IMG/VR virus record: IMGVR_UViG_3300010994_000002
Coordinates: 1 to 38,182 of that record
DNA: 38,182 nt
DNA from: a virus
Direction: 5' to 3' (one strand)
Every line of letters begins with the position of its first letter. Position 1 is the stretch's first letter. Shown in pieces: positions 7,240-13,386 of this stretch. The notes beneath the pieces were generated by a model that worked only from the letters and a program-made list of their open reading frames with translations, made no database searches and was not told the origin of the DNA. A program made the position numbers and the translations under genes.

Positions 7240-8019
7240 ATGTGGTTCGAATTATCAGGATTAACTACAATTCAATCGGATCAGAAAATTAATGAAGATA
7301 TTCTTTATTTAGATTTTGGGCATGGTGGATCTGATTCTGGTTGTACATTTTATGACGGGACAAAAGAAAAAGATTATGTATTAAAGTTTGGTATGGCCGT
7401 TTACGAACTTGTTAAACCATTCTTTAAAAAAGTTTATTTGACAAGGTCAACAGATAAAACCATTAGCTTGACTACAAGGGCTAAAAATATGTCTGATATG
7501 GCCAAGGAAGCTAAGAGCTTACAAGTATATAGTATTCATTGTAATGCTTATAATAAAGTTGCTAAAGGTACGGAATGGCTTTTAAGTATCCATACACCGA
7601 AATCTCATAGTGATTATACATTTTGCACACAATTTTTAAAGGATTATTGTAGTACTTTTAGTCTGGAGAATCGGGGAATCGTACAAAAAAAATCAAAGAA
7701 AACTTTAAATGATTATTACGCTTTGCATAGGGATACATCGGAGAATTGCAAAGTAAAATATCTTGAATTGTTCTTTGGTGATAATCGTAATGATTGCAAA
7801 AAAGGACAAACACAAGCATATTTTGATAAGGCTACTTTTTTCGTAGCTTCCTATATCTTAAAAAGATATGGGGTTCAGATTCAAAAGCCAAAACTAGAAT
7901 CAGATGTTTTGTATTTAGTCCAGACTGGAGCATTTAGTGATAAGAAAAATGCAGATGATTTATCGGATGAATTGAAGAAAAAAGGATTTGAGGTAATAAT
8001 TAAGACACAAAAAAAATAA
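7240..8019 (+). CDS. Endolysin: N-acetylmuramoyl-L-alanine amidase (Amidase_3) with SPOR domain
   Basis: A zinc amidase that cuts the lactoyl-peptide bond of peptidoglycan. The start ATG 7240 lies behind AAAGGAAGTG; an upstream in-frame ATG at 7195 has no such site. Seen: DFGHGGSDSG at residues 25-34 (zinc His), SIHCNA near residue 100 (second zinc His with the family S-x-H-x-N pattern) and LELFFGDN near 185 (catalytic Glu). The C-terminal 40 residues, YLVQTGAFSDKKNADDLSDELKKKGF, form a SPOR domain, which binds denuded glycan strands. Total 259 residues, no signal peptide, so release depends on the holin. Confidence 0.9.
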   Translation: MWFELSGLTTIQSDQKINEDILYLDFGHGGSDSGCTFYDGTKEKDYVLKFGMAVYELVKPFFKKVYLTRSTDKTISLTTRAKNMSDMAKEAKSLQVYSIHCNAYNKVAKGTEWLLSIHTPKSHSDYTFCTQFLKDYCSTFSLENRGIVQKKSKKTLNDYYALHRDTSENCKVKYLELFFGDNRNDCKKGQTQAYFDKATFFVASYILKRYGVQIQKPKLESDVLYLVQTGAFSDKKNADDLSDELKKKGFEVIIKTQKK

Positions 8020-8041
8020 TTTAATTTATTTAAAATAAAAG

Positions 8042-8066
8042 AACCCTGTTAAATCGGGTTTTTTTA
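8042..8066 (+). terminator. Intrinsic terminator after the lysis cassette
   Basis: AACCC (8042-8046), nine-base loop, GGGTT (8056-8060) running into seven T residues. It separates the lysis genes from the first operator-controlled promoter 28 bases downstream. Confidence 0.8.
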
Positions 8067-8093
8067 TTTTTTAAAAAAATATTTAAAAAAGTG

Positions 8094-8147
8094 TTGACAG
8101 GATAAATTATCCTTGATATAATAGTATCATAGTCAAGGAACATTAAA
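8094..8147 (+). promoter_or_regulatory. Operator-controlled promoter 1 with leader box
   Basis: TTGACA (8094-8099), 17 bases, TATAAT (8117-8122). The spacer holds a palindrome, GGATAA-A-TTATCC (8100-8112), placed to block RNA polymerase. Behind the -10 comes the leader box CATAGTCAAGGAACATTAAA (8128-8147). Closely related promoters lie at 11438 and 13048. Confidence 0.85.
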
Positions 8148-8177
8148 AAATAATTATTTGAAAGGTGGATTTAAATT

Positions 8178-8471
8178 ATGGCTACTCAAAAACAAACAGA
8201 ATTAATTAATGATATGTTGGACGTGTTGGACACTGAATTTGATTTTGGAACAATAGGAAAAAAGAAATTTTATACTGGCAAGGAAGCTTATGAATTAATT
8301 GGATTAAATGTAGATATGTTTTTTGGAATTAAAGACGGCGGTCAATGCACCGTTAAACAGTATAATATATTGACTCAAATAGCAGGAAGAAAGCCAAAAC
8401 ATGAAAGACATCTAATCGGCTTCTCGCAAGCCGTTGATTGGATAAAAAAATATCAAAGAAAAATTGCATAA
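8178..8471 (+). CDS. Hypothetical protein with an internal tandem repeat
   Basis: A 97-residue protein, not assigned. Two halves share a pattern: ATQKQTELINDML...TGKEAYELI and CTVKQYNILTQIA...GFSQAVDWIKKY, suggesting a duplicated helical unit. T-x-KQ-x-x-x-L/I openings of this kind are often seen in the C-terminal helical regions of phage recombination proteins (compare TPPQLKRYFAIAK in the ERF protein here). It is the first gene behind promoter 1, start ATG 8178 after AAAGGTGG. Confidence 0.65.
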   Translation: MATQKQTELINDMLDVLDTEFDFGTIGKKKFYTGKEAYELIGLNVDMFFGIKDGGQCTVKQYNILTQIAGRKPKHERHLIGFSQAVDWIKKYQRKIA

Positions 8472-8483
8472 AGGAGAAATATT

Positions 8484-8648
8484 ATGTGGAATGACAAGAA
8501 AGAAAATGATATCAATTTTTATGATGATAATTACATATCAGGAAAGATCATCATAGGAAAAAAAAAGAAAGAAAAAAATGTAAATGACAATAAAAAACTA
8601 GATAAATATTCGTTTGATAGCTTAAGCAAAAAAGAAGGACAAGTTTAA
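8484..8648 (+). CDS. Hypothetical highly charged protein, 54 residues
   Basis: Starts at ATG 8484 behind AAAGGAGAAAT and ends at TAA 8648. Lysine-rich, with the run GKKKKEKN in the middle and an acidic start (NDKKENDINFYDD). No known domain. The good ribosome site and tight spacing (12 bases after the previous stop) support it as real. Confidence 0.6.
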   Translation: MWNDKKENDINFYDDNYISGKIIIGKKKKEKNVNDNKKLDKYSFDSLSKKEGQV

Positions 8649-8650
8649 AA

Positions 8651-8673
8651 AAGAAGGAACTTAGTTCCTTCTT
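8651..8673. other. Perfect hairpin between genes
   Basis: AAGAAGGAAC (8651-8660), loop TTA, GTTCCTTCTT (8664-8673). There is no U tract on the plus strand; only a minus-strand transcript would end in U residues. It could be an mRNA-stabilising or processing hairpin, or a leftward terminator. Confidence 0.5.
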
Positions 8674-8692
8674 AAAAAAAATAAAGGGGATA

Positions 8693-9037
8693 ATGAAAAT
8701 GATATGTAAAAAAAATTTGATTACTATAAAAGATTTTAGACAGGCTGAAGATAATTATATATCCAGTACGCTTGAAAGAACCGGATATCAAATTAAAAAA
8801 CTGAAATCGAAAAAAGTACAAAAATTCGTCAAGATGATGAATACTTATCATCTAAGATATTATGATAGTGGAGATAATCACTATGTAGTTAATGAGGATG
8901 GTGTGAAATTGTATCAATACAATGAAATGATAGGCGAATTGTCAATGTTAAGTAGGGGTGGACTTTTAAATATAGTTGATATTTTTCTAGAAGACTTAGA
9001 AAAAAATACTGATTATTACAATGAGAATAATCAGTAA
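8693..9037 (+). CDS. Hypothetical protein, 114 residues
   Basis: Not recognised. Starts at ATG 8693 behind AAAGGGGATA. Basic N-terminal half (QIKKLKSKKVQKFVKMM) and acidic C-terminal end. No membrane segment or metal site seen. It sits in the run of small co-directional genes behind promoter 1. Confidence 0.6.
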   Translation: MKMICKKNLITIKDFRQAEDNYISSTLERTGYQIKKLKSKKVQKFVKMMNTYHLRYYDSGDNHYVVNEDGVKLYQYNEMIGELSMLSRGGLLNIVDIFLEDLEKNTDYYNENNQ

Positions 9038-9053
9038 TATGGAGATGATTTGT

Positions 9054-9197
9054 TTGAAGAAAAAACTAGTTTATTGTGTTTTAATCTCAAGGTGGATAGT
9101 AGAAGATAATATGTGTTTGGGGTGTGATCTATGTAGGAAAAGATTAGAAAAAATTAAAAAAATTTTAGAAGAGAATACAAAAAAGGGGGATTTATAA
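9054..9197 (+). CDS. Small Cys-containing protein, 47 residues
   Basis: Probable start TTG 9054 behind GGAGATG; in-frame ATG codons at 9039 and 9045 are alternatives. A cluster C-x-x-C-x-x-C (MCLGCDLCRK) suggests metal binding, followed by a basic helix (RLEKIKKILEE). It fills the gap between two longer genes and its stop lies three bases before the next start, supporting expression. Confidence 0.5.
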   Translation: MKKKLVYCVLISRWIVEDNMCLGCDLCRKRLEKIKKILEENTKKGDL

Positions 9198-9200
9198 ATT

Positions 9201-9695
9201 ATGAAACCTAAAAAAAATACAAGTATGACGAACGATGTTAACATGGAAATATTATTAATAGAATTAAAACAGTTTAAGGATGACAAAGAAAGATTAATTA
9301 ATACATGTGAAAAAATGATTAATAATTATCAAGAAAAAATAGAGCTTTACAAGTCTCAGCTTGATGTTAAAGAAACCAATGTAAAAGAACGATTGTTCGG
9401 AATGATTGAATTATATGAAATGAAAGAAACCAAAACAGAATTTAATTATAAGTTACCAAGTGGGAAAATATTTTTTAAAAAAGAAAGTCAATCTATGAAA
9501 TTAAAATCAGAATACGATGATGGAGAAATTCCTGAAAGATTTTTAAAAGTTGAAAAATCTGTAAAATGGGGAGATTTCAAAAAAATACTTAAAATTGATG
9601 GGGATTGTGTTATTAATGCTCAGACAGGCGAAATAATTAAGAGTGTTGAAATTGAAAAAAAACCAGCAGGACAACTCGACATAAAATTAGATTAA
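9201..9695 (+). CDS. Gam-like host-nuclease inhibitor
   Basis: A 164-residue protein resembling the Mu Gam/host-nuclease inhibitor family found in many Firmicutes phages, which coats DNA ends against exonucleases. Seen: an N-terminal coiled coil (residues 10-60), the KLPSGKIFFKK hairpin near residue 85, and the C-terminal KWGDFKKILKIDGDCVINAQTGEII segment that resembles the family's W-x-x-x-K-K-x-L...G motif. Start ATG 9201 behind AAAGGGGGA. Encoded upstream of an ERF annealing protein, as expected for a recombination module. Assignment is from recalled family patterns. Confidence 0.7.
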   Translation: MKPKKNTSMTNDVNMEILLIELKQFKDDKERLINTCEKMINNYQEKIELYKSQLDVKETNVKERLFGMIELYEMKETKTEFNYKLPSGKIFFKKESQSMKLKSEYDDGEIPERFLKVEKSVKWGDFKKILKIDGDCVINAQTGEIIKSVEIEKKPAGQLDIKLD

Positions 9696-9706
9696 GGAGA
9701 AGGATC

Positions 9707-10057
9707 ATGAGTAAAATATTAAATGCATATAAAAAATTTATAAAAAGAACTGATAATCCAATTAATGTTATATATGATGATGATTTGAAAGAATTAAATG
9801 AACTTGAAGATAAATTACTTGAGCTTAATCTTTTTAATAATAAATATTATGATGATTTTATTAATTGGATATGTGATGAATTTTCCATAGAATGTTGTTT
9901 TACATGTGGAAAACATATATTTTTAGACGACTTGGATTGTTGCGAAGGTTGCGACGAATATATTTGTAACAGTTGTAAGGAATCCGGTTGTAGTTGTGAC
10001 GACGGGATACCAGACGAAGACGATTACGAAGATAATATTAATTGTTACTATTTGTAA
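9707..10057 (+). CDS. Cys-rich zinc-binding protein with acidic tail
   Basis: A 116-residue protein with nine Cys and a His between about residues 64 and 98, including CCFTCGKH, CCEGCDEY, CNSCKE and CSCDDG. This resembles a cross-brace (RING/B-box/PHD-like) zinc fold, but I cannot assign a family. An acidic stretch (PDEDDYEDN) follows. The DNA of the tail is GC-richer than its surroundings. Start ATG 9707 behind AAGGAGAAGG. Confidence 0.6.
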   Translation: MSKILNAYKKFIKRTDNPINVIYDDDLKELNELEDKLLELNLFNNKYYDDFINWICDEFSIECCFTCGKHIFLDDLDCCEGCDEYICNSCKESGCSCDDGIPDEDDYEDNINCYYL

Positions 10058-10069
10058 AGGGGTGGGAGC

Positions 10070-10261
10070 GTGAATAGAAAAGATCATTTTTATAAATTAT
10101 TTTCTAAAAACAATATTAAAATTGAAGAAATGGCAGATTTAATGGGAATCAAAAAAGATTCCCTTTACAGAAAAATTATAGGAAAAAATGGATTTAATGA
10201 GAAGGATATTAAAAATATATTAAAAGTTTTGAATTTAAAATTTGAGGAGGTATTTATATGA
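10070..10261 (+). CDS. XRE-family helix-turn-helix regulator
   Basis: A 63-residue single-domain HTH protein: KIEEMADLMGIKKDSLYRKIIGKNGF is the helix-turn-helix with recognition helix KKDSLYRKI, and the last strand LNLKFEEVFI closes a five-helix Cro/CI-like domain. The start is GTG 10070 behind AAAGGGGTGGGAG. It overlaps the next gene by four bases (ATGA), so they are translationally coupled. It is the only classical HTH regulator in the genome and a candidate repressor of the GGATA...TATCC promoters. Confidence 0.75.
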   Translation: MNRKDHFYKLFSKNNIKIEEMADLMGIKKDSLYRKIIGKNGFNEKDIKNILKVLNLKFEEVFI

Positions 10262-10578
10262 TTCTTAAAAAGTTAATTGAAAACGAATTGAAGGTGGCAA
10301 ATGATAAATTTCCGCCTTTTCAATCCCGGCATGAAGCTTATAGCGTATTATTGGAAGAATTACAAGAATTACAAGAAGAAATAGACGATATTAGTTATGG
10401 TATTATTCAAGACTATTGGAAGTTATGCCGTGGAAGTAAAAAACGCGGTCCTGAGGAAGCTAAGAGACTATTAGATTGTTTGGAAACTGCAATTAATTGT
10501 GCATTTAAAGAATTATTACAACTTGGTGCCATGGTGAAGAAATCCAAAAATTTAGAAGAGGTTCAAAGAAAGGAATGA
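10258..10578 (+). CDS. MazG-like nucleotide pyrophosphohydrolase-related protein
   Basis: A 106-residue all-helical protein resembling phage MazG-like proteins. Seen: FPPFQSRHEAYSVLLEELQELQEEI near residues 20-44, whose E-E-x-x-E pattern is the expected metal site, and a C-terminal helix (ETAINCAFKELLQLGAMVKK) matching the family's E-x-x-Q-x-x-AM helix. The second metal motif (E-x-x-D) is not clearly present, so catalysis is uncertain. It overlaps the XRE gene by four bases. Confidence 0.6.
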   Translation: MILKKLIENELKVANDKFPPFQSRHEAYSVLLEELQELQEEIDDISYGIIQDYWKLCRGSKKRGPEEAKRLLDCLETAINCAFKELLQLGAMVKKSKNLEEVQRKE

Positions 10579-10584
10579 TAAATA

Positions 10585-10812
10585 ATGTTAGTGAATGATA
10601 AAATGATTGAAGATTTAATTAAAATAGAATTATTTATTTGTAAAATGGGAGGAGAACCAGCGTATAATATGCATTATACTCTCCAAGGAAAAATGTTAGA
10701 TACATTAAAAAGGTTAGAAAATTTGATACAGATAGATAATAAAAAATTAACATTATCAGGCAAATTAGAATATGCCGTTAATTGTATTGAAAAATTAGAA
10801 AGGAATAAATAA
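10585..10812 (+). CDS. Hypothetical protein, 75 residues
   Basis: Not recognised. Helical and charged. Start ATG 10585 behind AAAGGAATG. Its stop shares a base with the next start (TAATG at 10810-10814), showing tight coupling in the small-gene cluster. Its ending (CIEKLERNK) resembles that of the next protein (LIEKLERIDK), which may hint at a common origin. Confidence 0.6.
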   Translation: MLVNDKMIEDLIKIELFICKMGGEPAYNMHYTLQGKMLDTLKRLENLIQIDNKKLTLSGKLEYAVNCIEKLERNK

Positions 10813-11084
10813 TGTCTATGCAAGATCAAGATCAAGAAAAAATAATTATTGATATAATTTTAGAAAGTGATTTTTTCCCAAATATAATAAAAAACGAAAT
10901 TAGAAATTTTCGTAACTGGGGTTACAAGCTTGAGAAACTTGAGATAGAACGTAATATATCTTGCAAGAAAATTAATAACAATAAGGTAATTTTAATTTGG
11001 GACAAAGATAAAACAATTGTAAACCTTGGAAAATTTAATTTATTAAAAGCTTTGATCGAAAAATTAGAAAGGATTGATAAATAA
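10812..11084 (+). CDS. Hypothetical protein, 90 residues
   Basis: Not recognised. Overlaps both neighbours by one base (TAATG). Contains an ISCKKINNNKVILIWDKDKTIV segment that looks like a small beta sheet, ending in the LIEKLERIDK helix shared in pattern with the previous protein. The ribosome site AGAAAGGAATAA lies inside the previous gene. Confidence 0.6.
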   Translation: MSMQDQDQEKIIIDIILESDFFPNIIKNEIRNFRNWGYKLEKLEIERNISCKKINNNKVILIWDKDKTIVNLGKFNLLKALIEKLERIDK

Positions 11085-11437
11085 TGGCATTACAAAGAGT
11101 AAAATGTGAAAATAAAGATTGTGATAAGGAATTTTCTTTAAATGTAAAGGTAGGTCCAGAAGTTGACGGTAAATTTGAAGTATACTTTGTTTGTCCGTTC
11201 TGTAATAAGCATTATCATGCTTATTACGAAAATATACAGACAATGTCTATACAGGATCAAATAAACGAATTTAATTCTTTGATCCAAAACACAAGAATAA
11301 TAAAAAAAGGAATGGATTTTGCTAAGGAATTTAACAAGAGACAGGATTATATAGAAAAAATAGGTAAACTAAAAGTACAGAAAAAATTAATACTTGAAAA
11401 AATAAATTCAAAAAATAAAATATTTGATAAAAAGTAG
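11084..11437 (+). CDS. Zinc-ribbon protein with C-terminal helix
   Basis: A 117-residue protein with CENKDCDKEF near residue 8 and CPFCNKHYH near residue 37, a C4 zinc ribbon, followed by a long helix rich in Lys. Similar small zinc-ribbon proteins are common in clostridial phages; the role is unknown. Start ATG 11084 overlaps the previous stop. The next operator-controlled promoter begins at its stop codon. Confidence 0.65.
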   Translation: MALQRVKCENKDCDKEFSLNVKVGPEVDGKFEVYFVCPFCNKHYHAYYENIQTMSIQDQINEFNSLIQNTRIIKKGMDFAKEFNKRQDYIEKIGKLKVQKKLILEKINSKNKIFDKK

Positions 11438-11491
11438 TTGACGGATAAAATATCCTATGATATAATTATATCATAGTTAAGGAACATTAAA
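11438..11491 (+). promoter_or_regulatory. Operator-controlled promoter 2 with 20-bp palindrome and leader box
   Basis: TTGACG (11438-11443), 17 bases, TATAAT (11461-11466). The spacer contains the palindrome GGATA-AAA-TATCC (11443-11455). The -10 lies at the centre of a perfect 20-bp palindrome TATGATATAATTATATCATA (11456-11475). The leader box with one change (CATAGTTAAGGAACATT) follows. Drives the ERF gene. Confidence 0.85.
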
Positions 11492-11518
11492 ATTATTAAT
11501 ATAAAGGAGATTGATCTT

Positions 11519-12366
11519 ATGACTACAAATAAAACTGAAGAAATAAAAAAAGATTTAAGTTTTAATAAAAGAATATCATTGGTTAAAAAGTATGTATTTG
11601 AAAATTTAAAGGAAACTAAAGAATTAGACAATATAAAGGGAACTAATACAACAGGATTTTACAGTCTATCGACAATTGAAAAATATTTATTTCCAGCTTT
11701 AGATATGTATGATTTAGATTTGGACTTAGAAATATTTTCAGACAAAATTATTGGTCATTGGTACGATTGTTCAGGCGATAATCAGAGAAATATTGAAATT
11801 GATTTTAGTAGAATTGAACATGTAGAAAAGTTGCAGTTAATGGCTAACATGGTACAAAGTGAGGGAGCTGTAAAAAGTTATACAAGACGTTATGCTTTAA
11901 CAGCTATTTTAAGACTTCCAAGTACTGATCTTATAGATAGTGACTTTGATAAAAATAATTTTCGTGGAAATAACAACAAAGCAGCTGTACAAACTGGACA
12001 AAATAATCAAGGAAATAAATCAGCCAATGACGGAAAAAAAGTAACTCCGCCTCAGTTAAAAAGATATTTTGCAATTGCTAAAGATAAAGGATTTGACATA
12101 GATTATCTAGATGAGCTAATTAAAGTAGCTTATAGTATTCCAACTAAAAATGACTGGCTAAAATCTGATTACGATGCATTTACCAAGTACATGGAAGGCT
12201 ATACAATGCAAGATACTCATAATGCATTGATAGCAAAAATTAAAAAGGCAGGTAAGCCAGTGCCAGTAAAAAAGTAACTGAATGCGGTATGGCAACCGGT
12301 GGCTTAAATGATGAGTTACCGGTCTGGATACCGGCTAATTATTACGCAATACCATATTTAAATTAA
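11519..12366 (+). CDS. erf: ERF-family single-strand annealing protein, with probable -1 frameshift extension
   Basis: An ERF recombinase that anneals single strands during phage recombination. The frame-0 product is 252 residues, ending at TAA 12275-12277. Seen: the family core from about residue 20 to 140, with GTNTTGFYSLSTIEKYLFPAL, a GHWYDCSGDN strand pair and the conserved SEGAVKSYTRRYAL motif near residue 119; then a glutamine/asparagine linker and a helical C-domain (TPPQLKRYFAIAKDKGF). The last sense codons read GTA AAA AAG TAA, which contains A_AAA_AAG (12268-12274). In the -1 frame translation continues 30 codons to TAA 12364-12366, giving 282 residues, and stops on the ribosome site of the next gene. 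A hairpin lies behind the heptamer. Family call strong; frameshift is inference. Confidence 0.8.
12268..12335 (+). promoter_or_regulatory. Probable -1 programmed frameshift signal in the ERF gene
   Basis: Slippery heptamer A_AAA_AAG (12268-12274) in the correct phase, nine bases of spacer, then nested stems: (G)CGGTAT near 12284-12290 with ATACCG(GC) near 12328-12335, and ACCGGT (12295-12300) with ACCGGT (12318-12323). The same heptamer occurs at the tail chaperone frameshift (27303-27309) in this genome. Confidence 0.65.
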
Positions 12367-12379
12367 GGAGTTGGTTAAA

Positions 12380-12586
12380 ATGAAAAAAACAAAAATAATG
12401 GATATAAACTTAGGATTCGATGAAGGCTCGAAAAATTTCTATGTTGAGGTTGAAACATATATAACGAAAAATAACGAGAATATTTCACTCGGAAAAGTTA
12501 TTGAGAATATAGATGTAGCTTGTATATACAAGCTAATAAAAACAATACAGACAGAAGTGGGACAAGAAGGAGGTCAGAGTAAATGA
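12380..12586 (+). CDS. Hypothetical protein, 68 residues
   Basis: Not recognised. Start ATG 12380 chosen because TTAAGGAG ends ten bases ahead; TTG 12371 is too close to that site. Its ribosome site overlaps the stop of the frameshifted ERF product, so the two could be translationally coupled. It looks like a mixed alpha/beta fold (NLGFDEGSKNFYVEVETYI). Overlaps the next gene by four bases. Confidence 0.6.
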   Translation: MKKTKIMDINLGFDEGSKNFYVEVETYITKNNENISLGKVIENIDVACIYKLIKTIQTEVGQEGGQSK

Positions 12587-12756
12587 ATTTTTGTGGTGGG
12601 TGTGGAACCCAATTAATAAATGATGAGTGCCCTAATAAAATGTGTCCTTATAAGATAGGTTTTATTGAAAAACTGTACAATAGAGAATTTGGTGATGATA
12701 TAGAGGAGGTTTATGATGGGAATAATGAAAATTTTAAAAAATATGAAAAAAAATAA
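12583..12756 (+). CDS. Small zinc-finger protein
   Basis: A 57-residue protein with CGGCGTQLI near the start and CPNKMCPYK about 12 residues on, giving four Cys for one zinc. The C-terminal half is acidic then basic. Start ATG 12583 behind AAGGAGGTCAG; its 3' end overlaps the next gene by 44 bases, which is unusual for this genome, so one of the two starts may differ. Confidence 0.6.
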   Translation: MNFCGGCGTQLINDECPNKMCPYKIGFIEKLYNREFGDDIEEVYDGNNENFKKYEKK

Positions 12757-13051
12757 TAAATTATATTCACAATATAAATTTAATTTGGTGGGATATAATT
12801 TATTGCAAGATGAATTAGTACATCTTGTAGATGGATATTATGACGAATTATATTTTGAAAGCATTGGTAAATTTAATTTTATTAAGCTTTCCAATCAAGG
12901 AATTACACCGTACACGATCGTATATGGTGTAAACTACGCTTTAAATAGAGAAAGAGAAAATAAAGATGTATTATTTTATCTTCCGATATCGAAAGATATT
13001 GATAATATTGGGAGAAAAAAATATTTTCAAGAATATTTAAAAAAGTGTTGA
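12713..13051 (+). CDS. Hypothetical protein, 112 residues
   Basis: Not recognised. Start ATG 12713 (or 12716) behind GAGGAGG. Mixed alpha/beta, no Cys cluster except a final KKC. Its last codons overlap the -35 element of promoter 3 (13048-13053): the TGA stop is the start of TTGACG. Confidence 0.6.
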   Translation: MMGIMKILKNMKKNNKLYSQYKFNLVGYNLLQDELVHLVDGYYDELYFESIGKFNFIKLSNQGITPYTIVYGVNYALNRERENKDVLFYLPISKDIDNIGRKKYFQEYLKKC

Positions 13052-13101
13052 CGGATATTTTATCCTATGATATAATTATATCATAGTCAAGGAACATTAA
13101 A
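13048..13101 (+). promoter_or_regulatory. Operator-controlled promoter 3 with 20-bp palindrome and leader box
   Basis: TTGACG (13048-13053), 17 bases, TATAAT (13071-13076). Operator GGATA-TTT-TATCC at 13053-13065, the perfect 20-bp palindrome at 13066-13085 and the leader box to 13101. Almost identical to promoter 2 apart from the operator centre (TTT instead of AAA). Confidence 0.85.
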
Positions 13102-13125
13102 AAATTATAAAGGAGATTAAAATTT

Positions 13126-13332
13126 ATGAAAAAGATTAATAATTATGACGATTTTTATAACTGGATGCAAGAAAATAATCTGGATTATGAGTTTGGGACA
13201 AAAAAATACTTTAACGATACAATATATGCGTTTAATAAAGAAGAACACGACAATTGGATAAGTGTCCCTTATCCAGGTAAAAACGGAAGCTGGAACAAAA
13301 CAAAAAATACTATAAAAAAAGCATTGTTATAA
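13126..13332 (+). CDS. Hypothetical protein, 68 residues
   Basis: Not recognised. Acidic N-terminal half with many aromatic residues (YDDFYNWMQENNLDYEF), basic end. A small acidic first-in-operon protein of this kind could be a host-takeover or DNA-mimic protein, but nothing in the sequence proves it. Start ATG 13126 behind AAAGGAGATT. Confidence 0.6.
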   Translation: MKKINNYDDFYNWMQENNLDYEFGTKKYFNDTIYAFNKEEHDNWISVPYPGKNGSWNKTKNTIKKALL

Positions 13333-13336
13333 AAAC

Positions 13337-13357
13337 GTGGGATATACAATATCCCAC
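13337..13357 (+). other. Perfect hairpin GTGGGATAT/ATATCCCAC
   Basis: Nine-base stem with a three-base loop between two genes, not followed by a U tract. May be a weak attenuator or an mRNA end-protecting hairpin. The arm GTGGGA...TCCCAC also occurs in the large structured RNA; chance similarity is possible. Confidence 0.55.
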
Positions 13358-13386
13358 CAAAATTTAAAATTATGGAGGAATGAAAG

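Noticed and set aside
8651-8673. Rho-independent terminator on the plus strand
   Set aside because: The hairpin is perfect but followed by A residues on the plus strand, so it is listed only as a hairpin.
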